The notes beneath the pieces are model-generated. The model was not told where the DNA came from and did no database searches. It saw nothing but the letters and a program-made list of their open reading frames with translations. A DNA stretch of 25,006 nt from JBBQZU01 sp038207425. GTDB taxonomy: Bacteria; Bacteroidota; Bacteroidia; Flavobacteriales_D; Cryomorphaceae. Numbering within the stretch: position 1 is the stretch's first letter; every line of letters begins with the position of its first letter. The translations under genes and the position numbers were made by a program. Location: NCBI GenBank assembly GCA_038207425.1, contig JBBQZU010000037.1, forward strand, positions 1 through 25,006, in the 5' to 3' direction. Shown here in pieces: positions 1 through 6,521 of the stretch.

Positions 1-2
1 TT

Positions 3-257
3 GCTGATTTTGTCGAGGCACATTATACCGTAGAGTCGGATAAGAAATCAGCGCGTACTACCCTTCAATGGGTGCATATCAATATGAGTAATGCAAAGCG
101 CAATTTCTTAGGTATCTATCACAAAATCAGCGGCAAGAACCTGCAGCACTATTTGAACGAATTCTGTTATAAAATCAATAGGAGATATTTCGGCAAGTAC
201 CTATTTTACAGAGTTTTAATAGCTTTGGGAACGCAATACTGGTACGTAAACGGATAA
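3..257 (+). CDS. IS1595-family transposase, 3' end (partial, runs off left edge)
   Basis: The frame is open from the window edge to the TAA at 255-257 and encodes the last 84 residues of a transposase. The segment with Trp-Val-His-Ile, then SNAKRNFLGIYHKI, then LQHYLNEFCYKINRRYF matches the conserved C-terminal end of ISXO2-like DDE transposases of the IS1595 family, which move by cut and paste. The reading frame continues upstream of the first in-window ATG without a stop, so that ATG is not the start. I see no clear terminal inverted repeat downstream, so the element boundary is not defined. It may be an intact insertion sequence to the left or a remnant. Confidence 0.8.
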   Translation, partial: ADFVEAHYTVESDKKSARTTLQWVHINMSNAKRNFLGIYHKISGKNLQHYLNEFCYKINRRYFGKYLFYRVLIALGTQYWYVNG

Positions 258-909
258 TCATATAATTTTATTTCTCTTAGCTTTCTTTGGTTTTAATGAA
301 CTAGTAATAATGTGCGGTCTGATTGAAAGGGTATTTTTGAAGAGCTTGCATTGTAGTAGTTTCTAGGACTAGTGCCACTTGCTGTTTTTTTTGGCTACGA
401 ATGTTGGGTGATGATTTTTTCTCACTGATTATTTCAAGACCAATAGGATAGAATAAAGTCGAGTTATTTTTTAGCTCTGTCGGTTGCCATTTTGCCCTGT
501 TTTGATAGTCAAAGCCATTTGCTGCTCTGATTCCGGGCGCCGATGGTATGTTGGAATTAGTGGAAGAGGGCAAAAAATATTTTCCTTAGGATATAAGAAA
601 TTGATAGGTTCTGCCTTTTTATTCGTAACAAATTTTGCAGATATCACTTCAATATGTTTGAATTTACACATTGATATTCAGTTAAGGATGCTTGCTTTAA
701 GGGTGGCAAATTTCATCGTTAGATTAAAATTCGGCATCGCATAGTTGCCATTAAATTTATAAATATTGATAGATTTCAATTATTTCTGGGCAAGAAGTTC
801 TTGAGCAATTTTTAGATGCAACTACTCCTATGGGTTGGGCACGGGTATGATGCTTCACAACAGAATCATTGGCGGTTGAGCTTTTCTATTACCTCACATC
901 AGAAATCAA
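258..909. other. Gene-poor stretch after the transposase
   Basis: About 650 bases with no convincing gene. Two short overlapping leftward frames exist (about 671-471 and 573-301) that could be read as one protein across a single frameshift near 570, ending in a polar Gln/Lys-rich tail. I recognise no family in them and the right-hand one would need a TTG start. The stretch may hold the right end of the insertion sequence, but I cannot point to an inverted repeat. Confidence 0.4.
301..671 (-). pseudogene. Possible frameshifted small ORF, unrecognised
   Basis: Read leftward, the frame from 671 encodes MCKFKHIEVISAKFV and continues through FLYPKENIFCPLP. A switch of frame near 570 would join it to the frame that ends at 301 with KYPFNQTAHYY. 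The join is my inference: the two frames abut where each becomes unlike protein. No domain, signal peptide or homologue is recognised. It could equally be non-coding sequence with chance open frames. Confidence 0.2.
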
Positions 910-937
910 AAATGCGATTGGGAGTGCAATCGCATTT
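910..937 (-). terminator. Intrinsic terminator of the small Lys-rich gene
   Basis: A perfect 10-bp stem (AAATGCGATT at 910-919 and AATCGCATTT at 928-937) encloses an 8-nt loop, 24 bases beyond the stop of the gene at 962-1117. The leftward RNA continues with TTTGATTTCT, a weak U-rich tract. Confidence 0.7.
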
Positions 938-961
938 CTAAGAAATTACAAACCGGGAATT

Positions 962-1117
962 TTATTTGGCGGGTTTGCCTTTTGGCATTGTTGATGTTTT
1001 TTTATCTCCTTTGGTTTCGTCAGACTTCTTAGCATCCTGTTTCACATCAGTTTTTTTTGAAGATTCGAAGAATTTGCTTGATGCTGACTTCTTGTCATTG
1101 TTAGAATTATCGCTCAT
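962..1117 (-). CDS. Small Lys/Ser/Asp-rich protein, 51 aa
   Basis: A short basic, highly polar protein that begins MSDNSNNDKKSASSKFF and ends KGKPAK. Nearly a third of the residues are Lys, with many Ser and Asp, and no hydrophobic core, so it is probably disordered and may bind nucleic acid or be a stress-type protein. That role is a guess. The open frame extends upstream to 1189, but the internal ATG at 1117 is preferred because the extra 24 residues (with CC and QQ) look unlike the rest and cover a palindrome. A good intrinsic terminator follows, which supports a real, separately ended transcript. No family is recognised. Confidence 0.55.
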   Translation of the reverse strand: MSDNSNNDKKSASSKFFESSKKTDVKQDAKKSDETKGDKKTSTMPKGKPAK

Positions 1118-1130
1118 TTTACTGGGGTTA

Positions 1131-1150
1131 CTGCAACAGTATTGTTGCAG
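1131..1150. promoter_or_regulatory. Palindrome just upstream of the small Lys-rich gene
   Basis: Two perfect 8-bp arms, CTGCAACA and TGTTGCAG, are separated by GTAT. The site lies 13 bases upstream of the ATG at 1117. It could be a dimeric-regulator operator or an RNA hairpin covering the ribosome-binding region. No partner regulator is identified. Confidence 0.4.
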
Positions 1151-1267
1151 CATAAATTTCCGTATTTCTTTGATAACGAGATTATACAATTACATAATTT
1201 TATTGTAAGTATAACGGTATTTGAAATTGGGAAATAATTAAGTAGATGGAGGTTTTGTAATTCATCA

Positions 1268-1648
1268 TCAATCTTCATAACCACTCTTAATGACGGTAGA
1301 AAGCATCTTAAACTTTTCACTCGCATTGAAGCGGTGCAATGAATGGGCCGGTATAATGATACCTGAGCCTAAACCCAGATGGTATATTTTTCCATCAATT
1401 GTGATGTCGGCAGCGCCATCAATGATCTGAACGTACGTGTCAAATGGCATTCTCCTTTCGCTCAGTTCTTCGCCCTCACTTAAGGAGAGGGCTGTAACAT
1501 TGCCAGTGAGTTTCTTGATTATCGTGCGACTAATAACAGCGTCTGGAACATACTCTACAATTTCCACAACAACATGCCCCTGTGATTTCGGCAGGTCGGT
1601 AACTTTGTTTTCAATATTATTCTGGCTTTTCGGCTTCAGGTCTTTCAT
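1268..1648 (-). CDS. Cupin-domain protein, 126 aa
   Basis: A single-domain cupin (small beta-barrel). Residues about 65-120 carry the typical order: a Glu-rich turn (LSEGEELSERRMPFDTYVQI), a Gly-rich return strand (DGAADITIDG), a second turn (GLGSGIIIPAHSLHRF) and a closing strand. The second motif keeps PxxxxH, with His for metal. The first motif lacks the usual HxH pair, so metal binding may be altered or lost. The first 30 residues are a polar lead. Such small cupins often bind small molecules or act as sensors; no substrate can be named. It lies 77 bases downstream of the AraC-type regulator in the same direction and is plausibly co-transcribed with it. Confidence 0.8.
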   Translation of the reverse strand: MKDLKPKSQNNIENKVTDLPKSQGHVVVEIVEYVPDAVISRTIIKKLTGNVTALSLSEGEELSERRMPFDTYVQIIDGAADITIDGKIYHLGLGSGIIIPAHSLHRFNASEKFKMLSTVIKSGYED

Positions 1649-1725
1649 TGGTCTCTATAATTTGGTGAATGTATCTCTAATAAACAGACATTCACTTACA
1701 TTTCGTAGCTGGCAATTATCATATT

Positions 1726-2328
1726 TCAGTGTTTTAAATTTTGAATCTTCTGTCTTTTTATTTTAATAGCTTTAAATTGTGATGGTGTCATGGATGTAAA
1801 CTGTTTGAACTGATGACTCATATGGCCGGCGCTTGTATAGTTTAAGATGTAGGCGATTTCTGCGAAAGTATGCTCGTTGTACAATATCATTTCTTTTATA
1901 CGCTCTATTTTGTTTACGAGCACGTAATGTTCTATAGTAATACCAAGCGTTTCTGAGAATATAGCTGAAAGTTTTGTGTAGGGTATATCAAATTTTGCAC
2001 GCAGGTATTCTGGTATTTTTATGCGGGGAATTTCATCTGAATAGTGCACCAATTCGATTATGATTTTTTTAATTTTCTCTACATTGGCTGAGTTATGGTC
2101 GTCCATCAGCTCGAGTCCTGATTTATTCAACTCTACTTTAATTTGATTTCTCAATTCATCTGTGAGCGGAATTTTCAGGCGTACTTCACCCAATTCAATA
2201 TACGAATGCTTTATTTCAAACCTTTCGAGAATATCCTTAACCACGAGCTTGCACCTCAAACACACCATATTGCGGATATGCAATTTCAATCTGCTATTTG
2301 AACGTTTTATGGATGCATTCTTCGCCAT
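1726..2328 (-). CDS. AraC-family regulator with N-terminal CxxC (HMA-like) domain, 200 aa
   Basis: The C-terminal half is an AraC/XylS double helix-turn-helix: EHYVLVNKIERIKEMILYNE, then FAEIAYILNYTSAGHMSHQF and TPSQFKAIKIKR. The N-terminal 75 residues (LKLHIRNMVCLRCKLVVKD...) resemble a heavy-metal-associated ferredoxin-like fold with Cys23 and Cys26. Bacteroidota have a known AraC subgroup built this way, with the same 'LGEV' strand and 'ELVHHSDE'-like linker, seen here as ELVHYSDE. The frame is open to 2457, but the ATG at 2326-2328 is chosen because the conserved domain begins shortly after and the total length then fits the subgroup. The ligand is unknown; metal or redox sensing by the Cys pair is an inference. 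Confidence 0.8.
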   Translation of the reverse strand: MAKNASIKRSNSRLKLHIRNMVCLRCKLVVKDILERFEIKHSYIELGEVRLKIPLTDELRNQIKVELNKSGLELMDDHNSANVEKIKKIIIELVHYSDEIPRIKIPEYLRAKFDIPYTKLSAIFSETLGITIEHYVLVNKIERIKEMILYNEHTFAEIAYILNYTSAGHMSHQFKQFTSMTPSQFKAIKIKRQKIQNLKH

Positions 2329-2416
2329 ATTGCAAGTAAGCTCGTTTTGGTTGCGCACCGTATTTACTCCAATCATTCCTTCATTTCGCATCGGTGTTTT
2401 AAGGCTTGAACGAAAA

Positions 2417-2433
2417 TTTAGGTGGCACCTAAA
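2417..2433. promoter_or_regulatory. Perfect palindrome upstream of the AraC-type gene (candidate operator)
   Basis: TTTAGGTG and CACCTAAA form 8-bp perfect arms around one central G. It sits about 90 bases upstream of the ATG at 2328 and downstream of a candidate promoter box (TATATTCG read leftward at 2459-2466). The position suits autoregulation, but no binding evidence exists. Confidence 0.4.
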
Positions 2434-2458
2434 ATACCGCACAAGCATCGCAAACACT

Positions 2459-2466
2459 CGAATATA
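2459..2466 (-). promoter_or_regulatory. Candidate -7 box for the AraC-type gene
   Basis: Leftward TATATTCG fits the Bacteroidota -7 pattern TAnnTTTG with one change. It would give a 5' leader of about 120 bases. No convincing -33 TTG is seen at the right distance. Confidence 0.25.
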
Positions 2467-2640
2467 TGTGGAAAAAATCCTGATAACTAAATACTAAATC
2501 AAAGAGGCTCGTTGCTGTTTAGAAGTAAAAACAAGGTAAGCATTGCCGGCCAGCATATTTTTAGAATTCTACCCTGAATTTATCAAAATTCACAGGTCAG
2601 GCTGGTGGTATTAAATTGTAGGTTGAAACATATTTTTTGG

Positions 2641-2677
2641 AACAAAAAAAAACCCCTGTGCGAAAGCACAGCGGTTT
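2641..2677 (-). terminator. Intrinsic terminator after P5
   Basis: The stem CTGTGC/GCACAG (2656-2661 and 2666-2671) has a GAAA tetraloop. After one C-C mismatch it continues with five more pairs (AAACC/GGTTT). The leftward transcript then runs into TTTTTTTGTT. A classical terminator, 20 bases past the stop of the gene ending at 2698. Confidence 0.9.
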
Positions 2678-2697
2678 CTTCTTCAATCAAGATGAAA

Positions 2698-4380
2698 TTA
2701 TTTTGCAATCATGAATTTCTCAATTGCAACTTCGTTAAGAGTTGTGAGTCGGTATATGTAAACCCCGTTTGGCAAGTTAGCGCCATCGAATTCTACTTTG
2801 TACTCGGCATTGGCTTGAACATCCTGACGGAAAAGCTCGGCTATTTTGCGACCGCTCATATCATATACTTCTAGGGTAGCCATTTGCGCTTCAGCAACGC
2901 TGAAGGCAGCGAATGAAGTACCTGTAGTTGGGTTCGGTGAAGAAACCAGCGTAGATGGACATGATTTGGTAACAAGAATCTGATTTGAAGCGTCAGTACA
3001 CTCAAGTAAAGTTGGAGGCACAATGTTGTTCAGGTTCACACCACGTGAAGCTACGTGTACCACACGGTACGTCCCATTGGCAAGGCTGGTGAAGTTGAAG
3101 GTGCCTGTTGCATTGGCCTGAATAACTTGAGTACCTTGCTGATTCAATAGGGCGAAACGGAAGGTAGTTCCTACTTGTCCGGTTACTGAAAAAGTCAGGC
3201 TGCCGGTGCAAATGGTTGTTGAACCACTTACGGTAAGTGTGCCGCCGTTCACAGGATTGGTATTTACGTTGATGAAATTCGAAATATCAAAGCATCCTGA
3301 TAGTTGAGACACATTGTTCACACCGGTAAGCTGTGTGAGCGATTCAACAGAAACGTGGCCTATTGCATAGTTTCCGGCAGGGAAGTTGTTCAGGTTGAAT
3401 GAACCTGAAGCGTTGGTTGCAATAACGTTTTGCGATGGAAGTGAAACCAGTCCAAAACGGCCCACGCCTGAATTTCCGCTAACAGTAACCTGAACGATAT
3501 TCGAGAATCCATCTCCTACGCATATTGGCGACAACGCGCTGTTGGTTGAAACGGTTCCTCCATCCACATTGCAAAGTACCGATGTAAAGTTCAATCCAGG
3601 AAACTCAATTTCGGAGCCGGCTGGATTTGAAGATACATAACGCTCATCTTCGCCATTAGGTCCAAGAAGCTGTACGTTGAGTTTGAAAGAGAAGTCACCA
3701 TTTGTGGTGATTTGAGCCACACAAACCCTGTTTAAAGCAGTTGGTCCAAAAGTACCACCCAATGAAGCCCAAGCAGCGTTGAATATACTCACTACCGGAC
3801 CATCATTCACATCGTTCAATGCAGAGAAGTCGCCGGTATTTGGCACAAAGGTTACAACTGGTGGAGCACCTGGACCGCCAATGAGACCGTCGCGCAGTAC
3901 AAGCGGAAATCCTGCAAGGGGATCAGCATTTTGCAAGAAACCATCGGTGTTGATGATGGCGCCGTTGTTATCTTCTGATTTTGGAACTGCCCAAAGTGTA
4001 GAAGAACCGGCACCAATGCCAAGCCATGAGTCAACCATTACCGTATTGTTGCCAATATTGTTGGTAGGTATGCTGTTTGGAGCTATTGCACCTCTGTCTT
4101 CATTGTTGAAGAAAAGGGTGCTTGTTTCAAATCGCAACTCATGGTTAGGCTCACCATACATGGTAAGCAGTTTATAACCTGGAAGCATATCGATGTAAAC
4201 CCTGTATGTAACTGACCCTGCTGGAAGGTTACCTCCATCGGTGTCGGTAGCATCAGTAGCATTAGAGATGTAGTAGGTTTCTACAAGTACATTCTCCAGA
4301 CCCTGAGCAGTGGCTACACCTGCTACAAGTAGAGCAGATGCGGCTATGATCAAGCCTTTATTTATTAGTTTATTTTTCAT
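2698..4380 (-). CDS. Secreted P-family paralogue P5 with two Ig-like repeats and T9SS sorting domain, 560 aa
   Basis: Signal peptide at 1-26 (cleavage after ATAQ). Residues about 27-265 are the shared P core: VLVETYYISNATDATDTDGG, GSVTYRVYIDMLPGY, FFNNEDRG, DSWLGIGAGS, ADPLAGFPL, DGLIGGPG, WASLGGTFGPTALNR and SFKLNVQLLGPNGE. Two Ser/Thr/Asn-rich repeats of about 100 residues follow (about 271-372 and 378-475). Both contain an A-x-G-x-F-x-F/L segment followed by NG/AGxY, suggesting beta-sandwich units. The last about 80 residues (from SPNPTTGTSF to EKFMIAK) are a type A T9SS sorting domain. The frame extends 20 codons upstream, but ATG 4380 is chosen because the signal peptide starts there. 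Core function is unknown. It lies 84 bases downstream of the beta-helix gene and is followed by a strong terminator. Confidence 0.85.
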   Translation of the reverse strand: MKNKLINKGLIIAASALLVAGVATAQGLENVLVETYYISNATDATDTDGGNLPAGSVTYRVYIDMLPGYKLLTMYGEPNHELRFETSTLFFNNEDRGAIAPNSIPTNNIGNNTVMVDSWLGIGAGSSTLWAVPKSEDNNGAIINTDGFLQNADPLAGFPLVLRDGLIGGPGAPPVVTFVPNTGDFSALNDVNDGPVVSIFNAAWASLGGTFGPTALNRVCVAQITTNGDFSFKLNVQLLGPNGEDERYVSSNPAGSEIEFPGLNFTSVLCNVDGGTVSTNSALSPICVGDGFSNIVQVTVSGNSGVGRFGLVSLPSQNVIATNASGSFNLNNFPAGNYAIGHVSVESLTQLTGVNNVSQLSGCFDISNFINVNTNPVNGGTLTVSGSTTICTGSLTFSVTGQVGTTFRFALLNQQGTQVIQANATGTFNFTSLANGTYRVVHVASRGVNLNNIVPPTLLECTDASNQILVTKSCPSTLVSSPNPTTGTSFAAFSVAEAQMATLEVYDMSGRKIAELFRQDVQANAEYKVEFDGANLPNGVYIYRLTTLNEVAIEKFMIAK

Positions 4381-4464
4381 TGTCGTTTTGTGTTTTGTTG
4401 AGAGGGCGGTCAAGGCCTTGGCTTTAAGGGGAAGCAGCAACAGCCCTTCATCAATTTTTAATTA

Positions 4465-6003
4465 TTACAAACCACAAGTTGTATTCCATGCGCTATTAAG
4501 GGCAAGGAAGTCAAGTACATTTACTACTCCATCATTGGTGATATCTTCAGGGCAATTGGCCAATGAATTGTCAGTAGCCAAAATTGAAGTCAATGTCCAG
4601 TTGGCAGTCCAAGGAGCTTGGCCAGGAGCGAATGCACCTTTGTAGTTAGCACCGCAGAAGAAACCATCCACTGGAGCATTTTCGGGGCTGTTGGCAGCTC
4701 CGGCAGCCGGTACTGGATTGTATGCGTTGGTTACAGCATTTGTAGTGATATTCATTACAAACTGATCATCAATTACACCTGCTTGTACTGCATTGCCGGC
4801 ACCTGTGAAGGCAGCAAGCGTAACTGCATCAGGAGCAGCACCTGAAACACGAAGAATGTTTGTTGCGCCTTGGAAAATATTGTTTGTAAATACAAGGTTT
4901 CCAGCCTGGAATTGATCGAATGCGTCAAATGGGTGTGCAGGATTATTTGCAATATCAACACCAGTTGGGAAATTAGCGAAGATGCTGTTTGAAATTCGAC
5001 CGGCAAAACCAGCACGGGCCTCAACACCACGGTTTGCACCACGACCTATTATAGTTGTGTTGTAAATGGTAGGACGTGTAAAGGGCTGATTACCTGAATC
5101 CTGGTCATCACCATCTGCTTCAAATCCTTCATCACCTTGTGGTGAAGCACCTTGCAATTGTACACCAAGCCAAAACTGACCACGACCCCTGAAACCTTGG
5201 TCGAAATCGAAATAATCGTCGTTGCAGGCAAAGACAGAAATGTGTTTGGTATCAACAGTGCCTCCAAAAAACTCAACTCCGTCGTCGTCATTGGCTATAA
5301 CTTCTACGTATTCAATTGTGGTACCACGGCCTACTGAACCAAGGGTAAGACCGTTGATTTCATTTCCTTCTCCGATGTTCGTTCCACCGTGGCGAAGTGA
5401 TACATAGCGAAGAATTCCTGAATTGTCATTGTCATCGGTTCCACCATAAAGTGAACGAGGATCGCCTGGAACAAGACCTTCAATTGAACCAACACCATCG
5501 GCTACCGCTGTTCCGCTTCCGTTGGCTGCAAGCGTTAGGTTGTTTGTAGCTCTTCCAAGTACAATCAAGCTACCATATTGGCCACGAATATTGATAGAGT
5601 ATGAACCATCGAGCGGGTCATTCTCATCAGTAATAATGATTGGGCAAAATTCAGAACCGTTGGCAAATATCTGACCGCCGCGGGCTACAACAAGCACATT
5701 GGCATTTTCGCCCAAACCGAATACGCCACGTATTACGGTACCAGGCTGAATGAATAGTTTAGCACCATCCTGAACGAAAAGTCTTGTGTTAAGACGGTAG
5801 GTGTTGTTGCAGGTAAGTGTGGTATTCGTGTTCAAAAAGTTACCGTTGGCTGCAGCCAATGTTGACAAATCAACTGTGGCACGGCCGGCGAGTGGTGGAC
5901 ATCCGCAAGATTCTCCGAGAGAAACCTGGGCGTTAGCAATTGTAAGCGATGAAGCAGCAACAAGTACTGTCATAACTCCTTTTAGATTAAACATGTTTTT
6001 CAT
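4465..6003 (-). CDS. Secreted right-handed beta-helix protein with dockerin-like C-terminus, 512 aa
   Basis: Signal peptide at 1-26 (ends IANAQ). The body shows strand-turn repeats typical of parallel beta-helix surface proteins: LFVQDGAKLFIQPGTVIRGV, VLVVARGGQIFANG, ISNSIFANFPTGVDIANN and NLVFTNNIFQGATNIL. Acidic clusters (DDNDNSG, NDDDGVEFFGG, ADGDDQDSG) may bind Ca2+. The C-terminus, CPEDITNDGVVNVLDFLALN followed by WNTTCGL, resembles one EF-hand-like dockerin repeat closed by two Cys. It is not the usual T9SS type A domain, so the export and anchoring route is uncertain. Related beta-helix proteins are often encoded beside TonB receptors in Bacteroidota. No catalytic polysaccharide-lyase motif was recognised. 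Probably the first gene of a unit with P5. Confidence 0.75.
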   Translation of the reverse strand: MKNMFNLKGVMTVLVAASSLTIANAQVSLGESCGCPPLAGRATVDLSTLAAANGNFLNTNTTLTCNNTYRLNTRLFVQDGAKLFIQPGTVIRGVFGLGENANVLVVARGGQIFANGSEFCPIIITDENDPLDGSYSINIRGQYGSLIVLGRATNNLTLAANGSGTAVADGVGSIEGLVPGDPRSLYGGTDDNDNSGILRYVSLRHGGTNIGEGNEINGLTLGSVGRGTTIEYVEVIANDDDGVEFFGGTVDTKHISVFACNDDYFDFDQGFRGRGQFWLGVQLQGASPQGDEGFEADGDDQDSGNQPFTRPTIYNTTIIGRGANRGVEARAGFAGRISNSIFANFPTGVDIANNPAHPFDAFDQFQAGNLVFTNNIFQGATNILRVSGAAPDAVTLAAFTGAGNAVQAGVIDDQFVMNITTNAVTNAYNPVPAAGAANSPENAPVDGFFCGANYKGAFAPGQAPWTANWTLTSILATDNSLANCPEDITNDGVVNVLDFLALNSAWNTTCGL

Positions 6004-6470
6004 GATTAAAGGTTAAAATGTGAAAGATTAATTTGTTTATTGCCTTCCTTAGGCGATGACAAAGATGAGGTTGCAGTGCGTGTACAGGCTTACCGTTCTG
6101 CTATCAAAATATTAATTATCGCACCTTTCATGGTTAAGTATTTTCTTATTTCTATCAATATGTTTAATATTAAATTAATGTGAATTAGTATTAATTTAGT
6201 ATGCCTGTTTCTTGAACTTGCCTCATATTGTAAGTATCAGTACTACAGTATGTAAAATACGAGTCAAGGCATTCTGAAAATTTAATATTTGGACTTTTAT
6301 CGGCTTTTACTTTGATGTAGATGTTTGTGATTTATCATGAACCGAAAAAAATCGAAGACGAAATCAAATTTCGAAGAAGATATGGAAAATTTCAGATAGG
6401 GCGATTAAGGCCGAAATGGGTGAACCTTAATTTTTTGCTAATTCTATTTTTTGGTAGGTCTAAAATGTGA
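6004..6470. other. Long upstream region of the beta-helix gene
   Basis: About 465 AT-rich bases with no gene. Reading leftward, CATCTTTG near 6056-6063 is one change from a Bacteroidota -7 box and would leave a leader of about 50 bases, but no good -33 element is visible. The rest shows A/T runs and no recognisable RNA or repeat. A separate promoter for the beta-helix/P5 unit is expected here because a terminator precedes it. Confidence 0.4.
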
Positions 6471-6496
6471 AAAGCCGGAGCAGATACCCCGGCTTT
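6471..6496 (-). terminator. Intrinsic terminator after P4
   Basis: A perfect 8-bp stem AAAGCCGG/CCGGCTTT with a 10-nt loop lies 25 bases past the stop at 6522. The following leftward sequence TCACATTTTA is only moderately U-rich. Confidence 0.7.
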
Positions 6497-6521
6497 CCAT
6501 GCTGATTTTTTCAGTACGGTA

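Noticed and set aside
258..330. Right inverted repeat of the insertion sequence
   Set aside because: The left end is outside the window, so no matching arm can be tested; no confident repeat or target duplication could be identified.
4411..4420. Palindrome CAAGGCCTTG between the beta-helix gene and P5
   Set aside because: Only 10 bases long with no U-tract or conserved partner site; too short to call.
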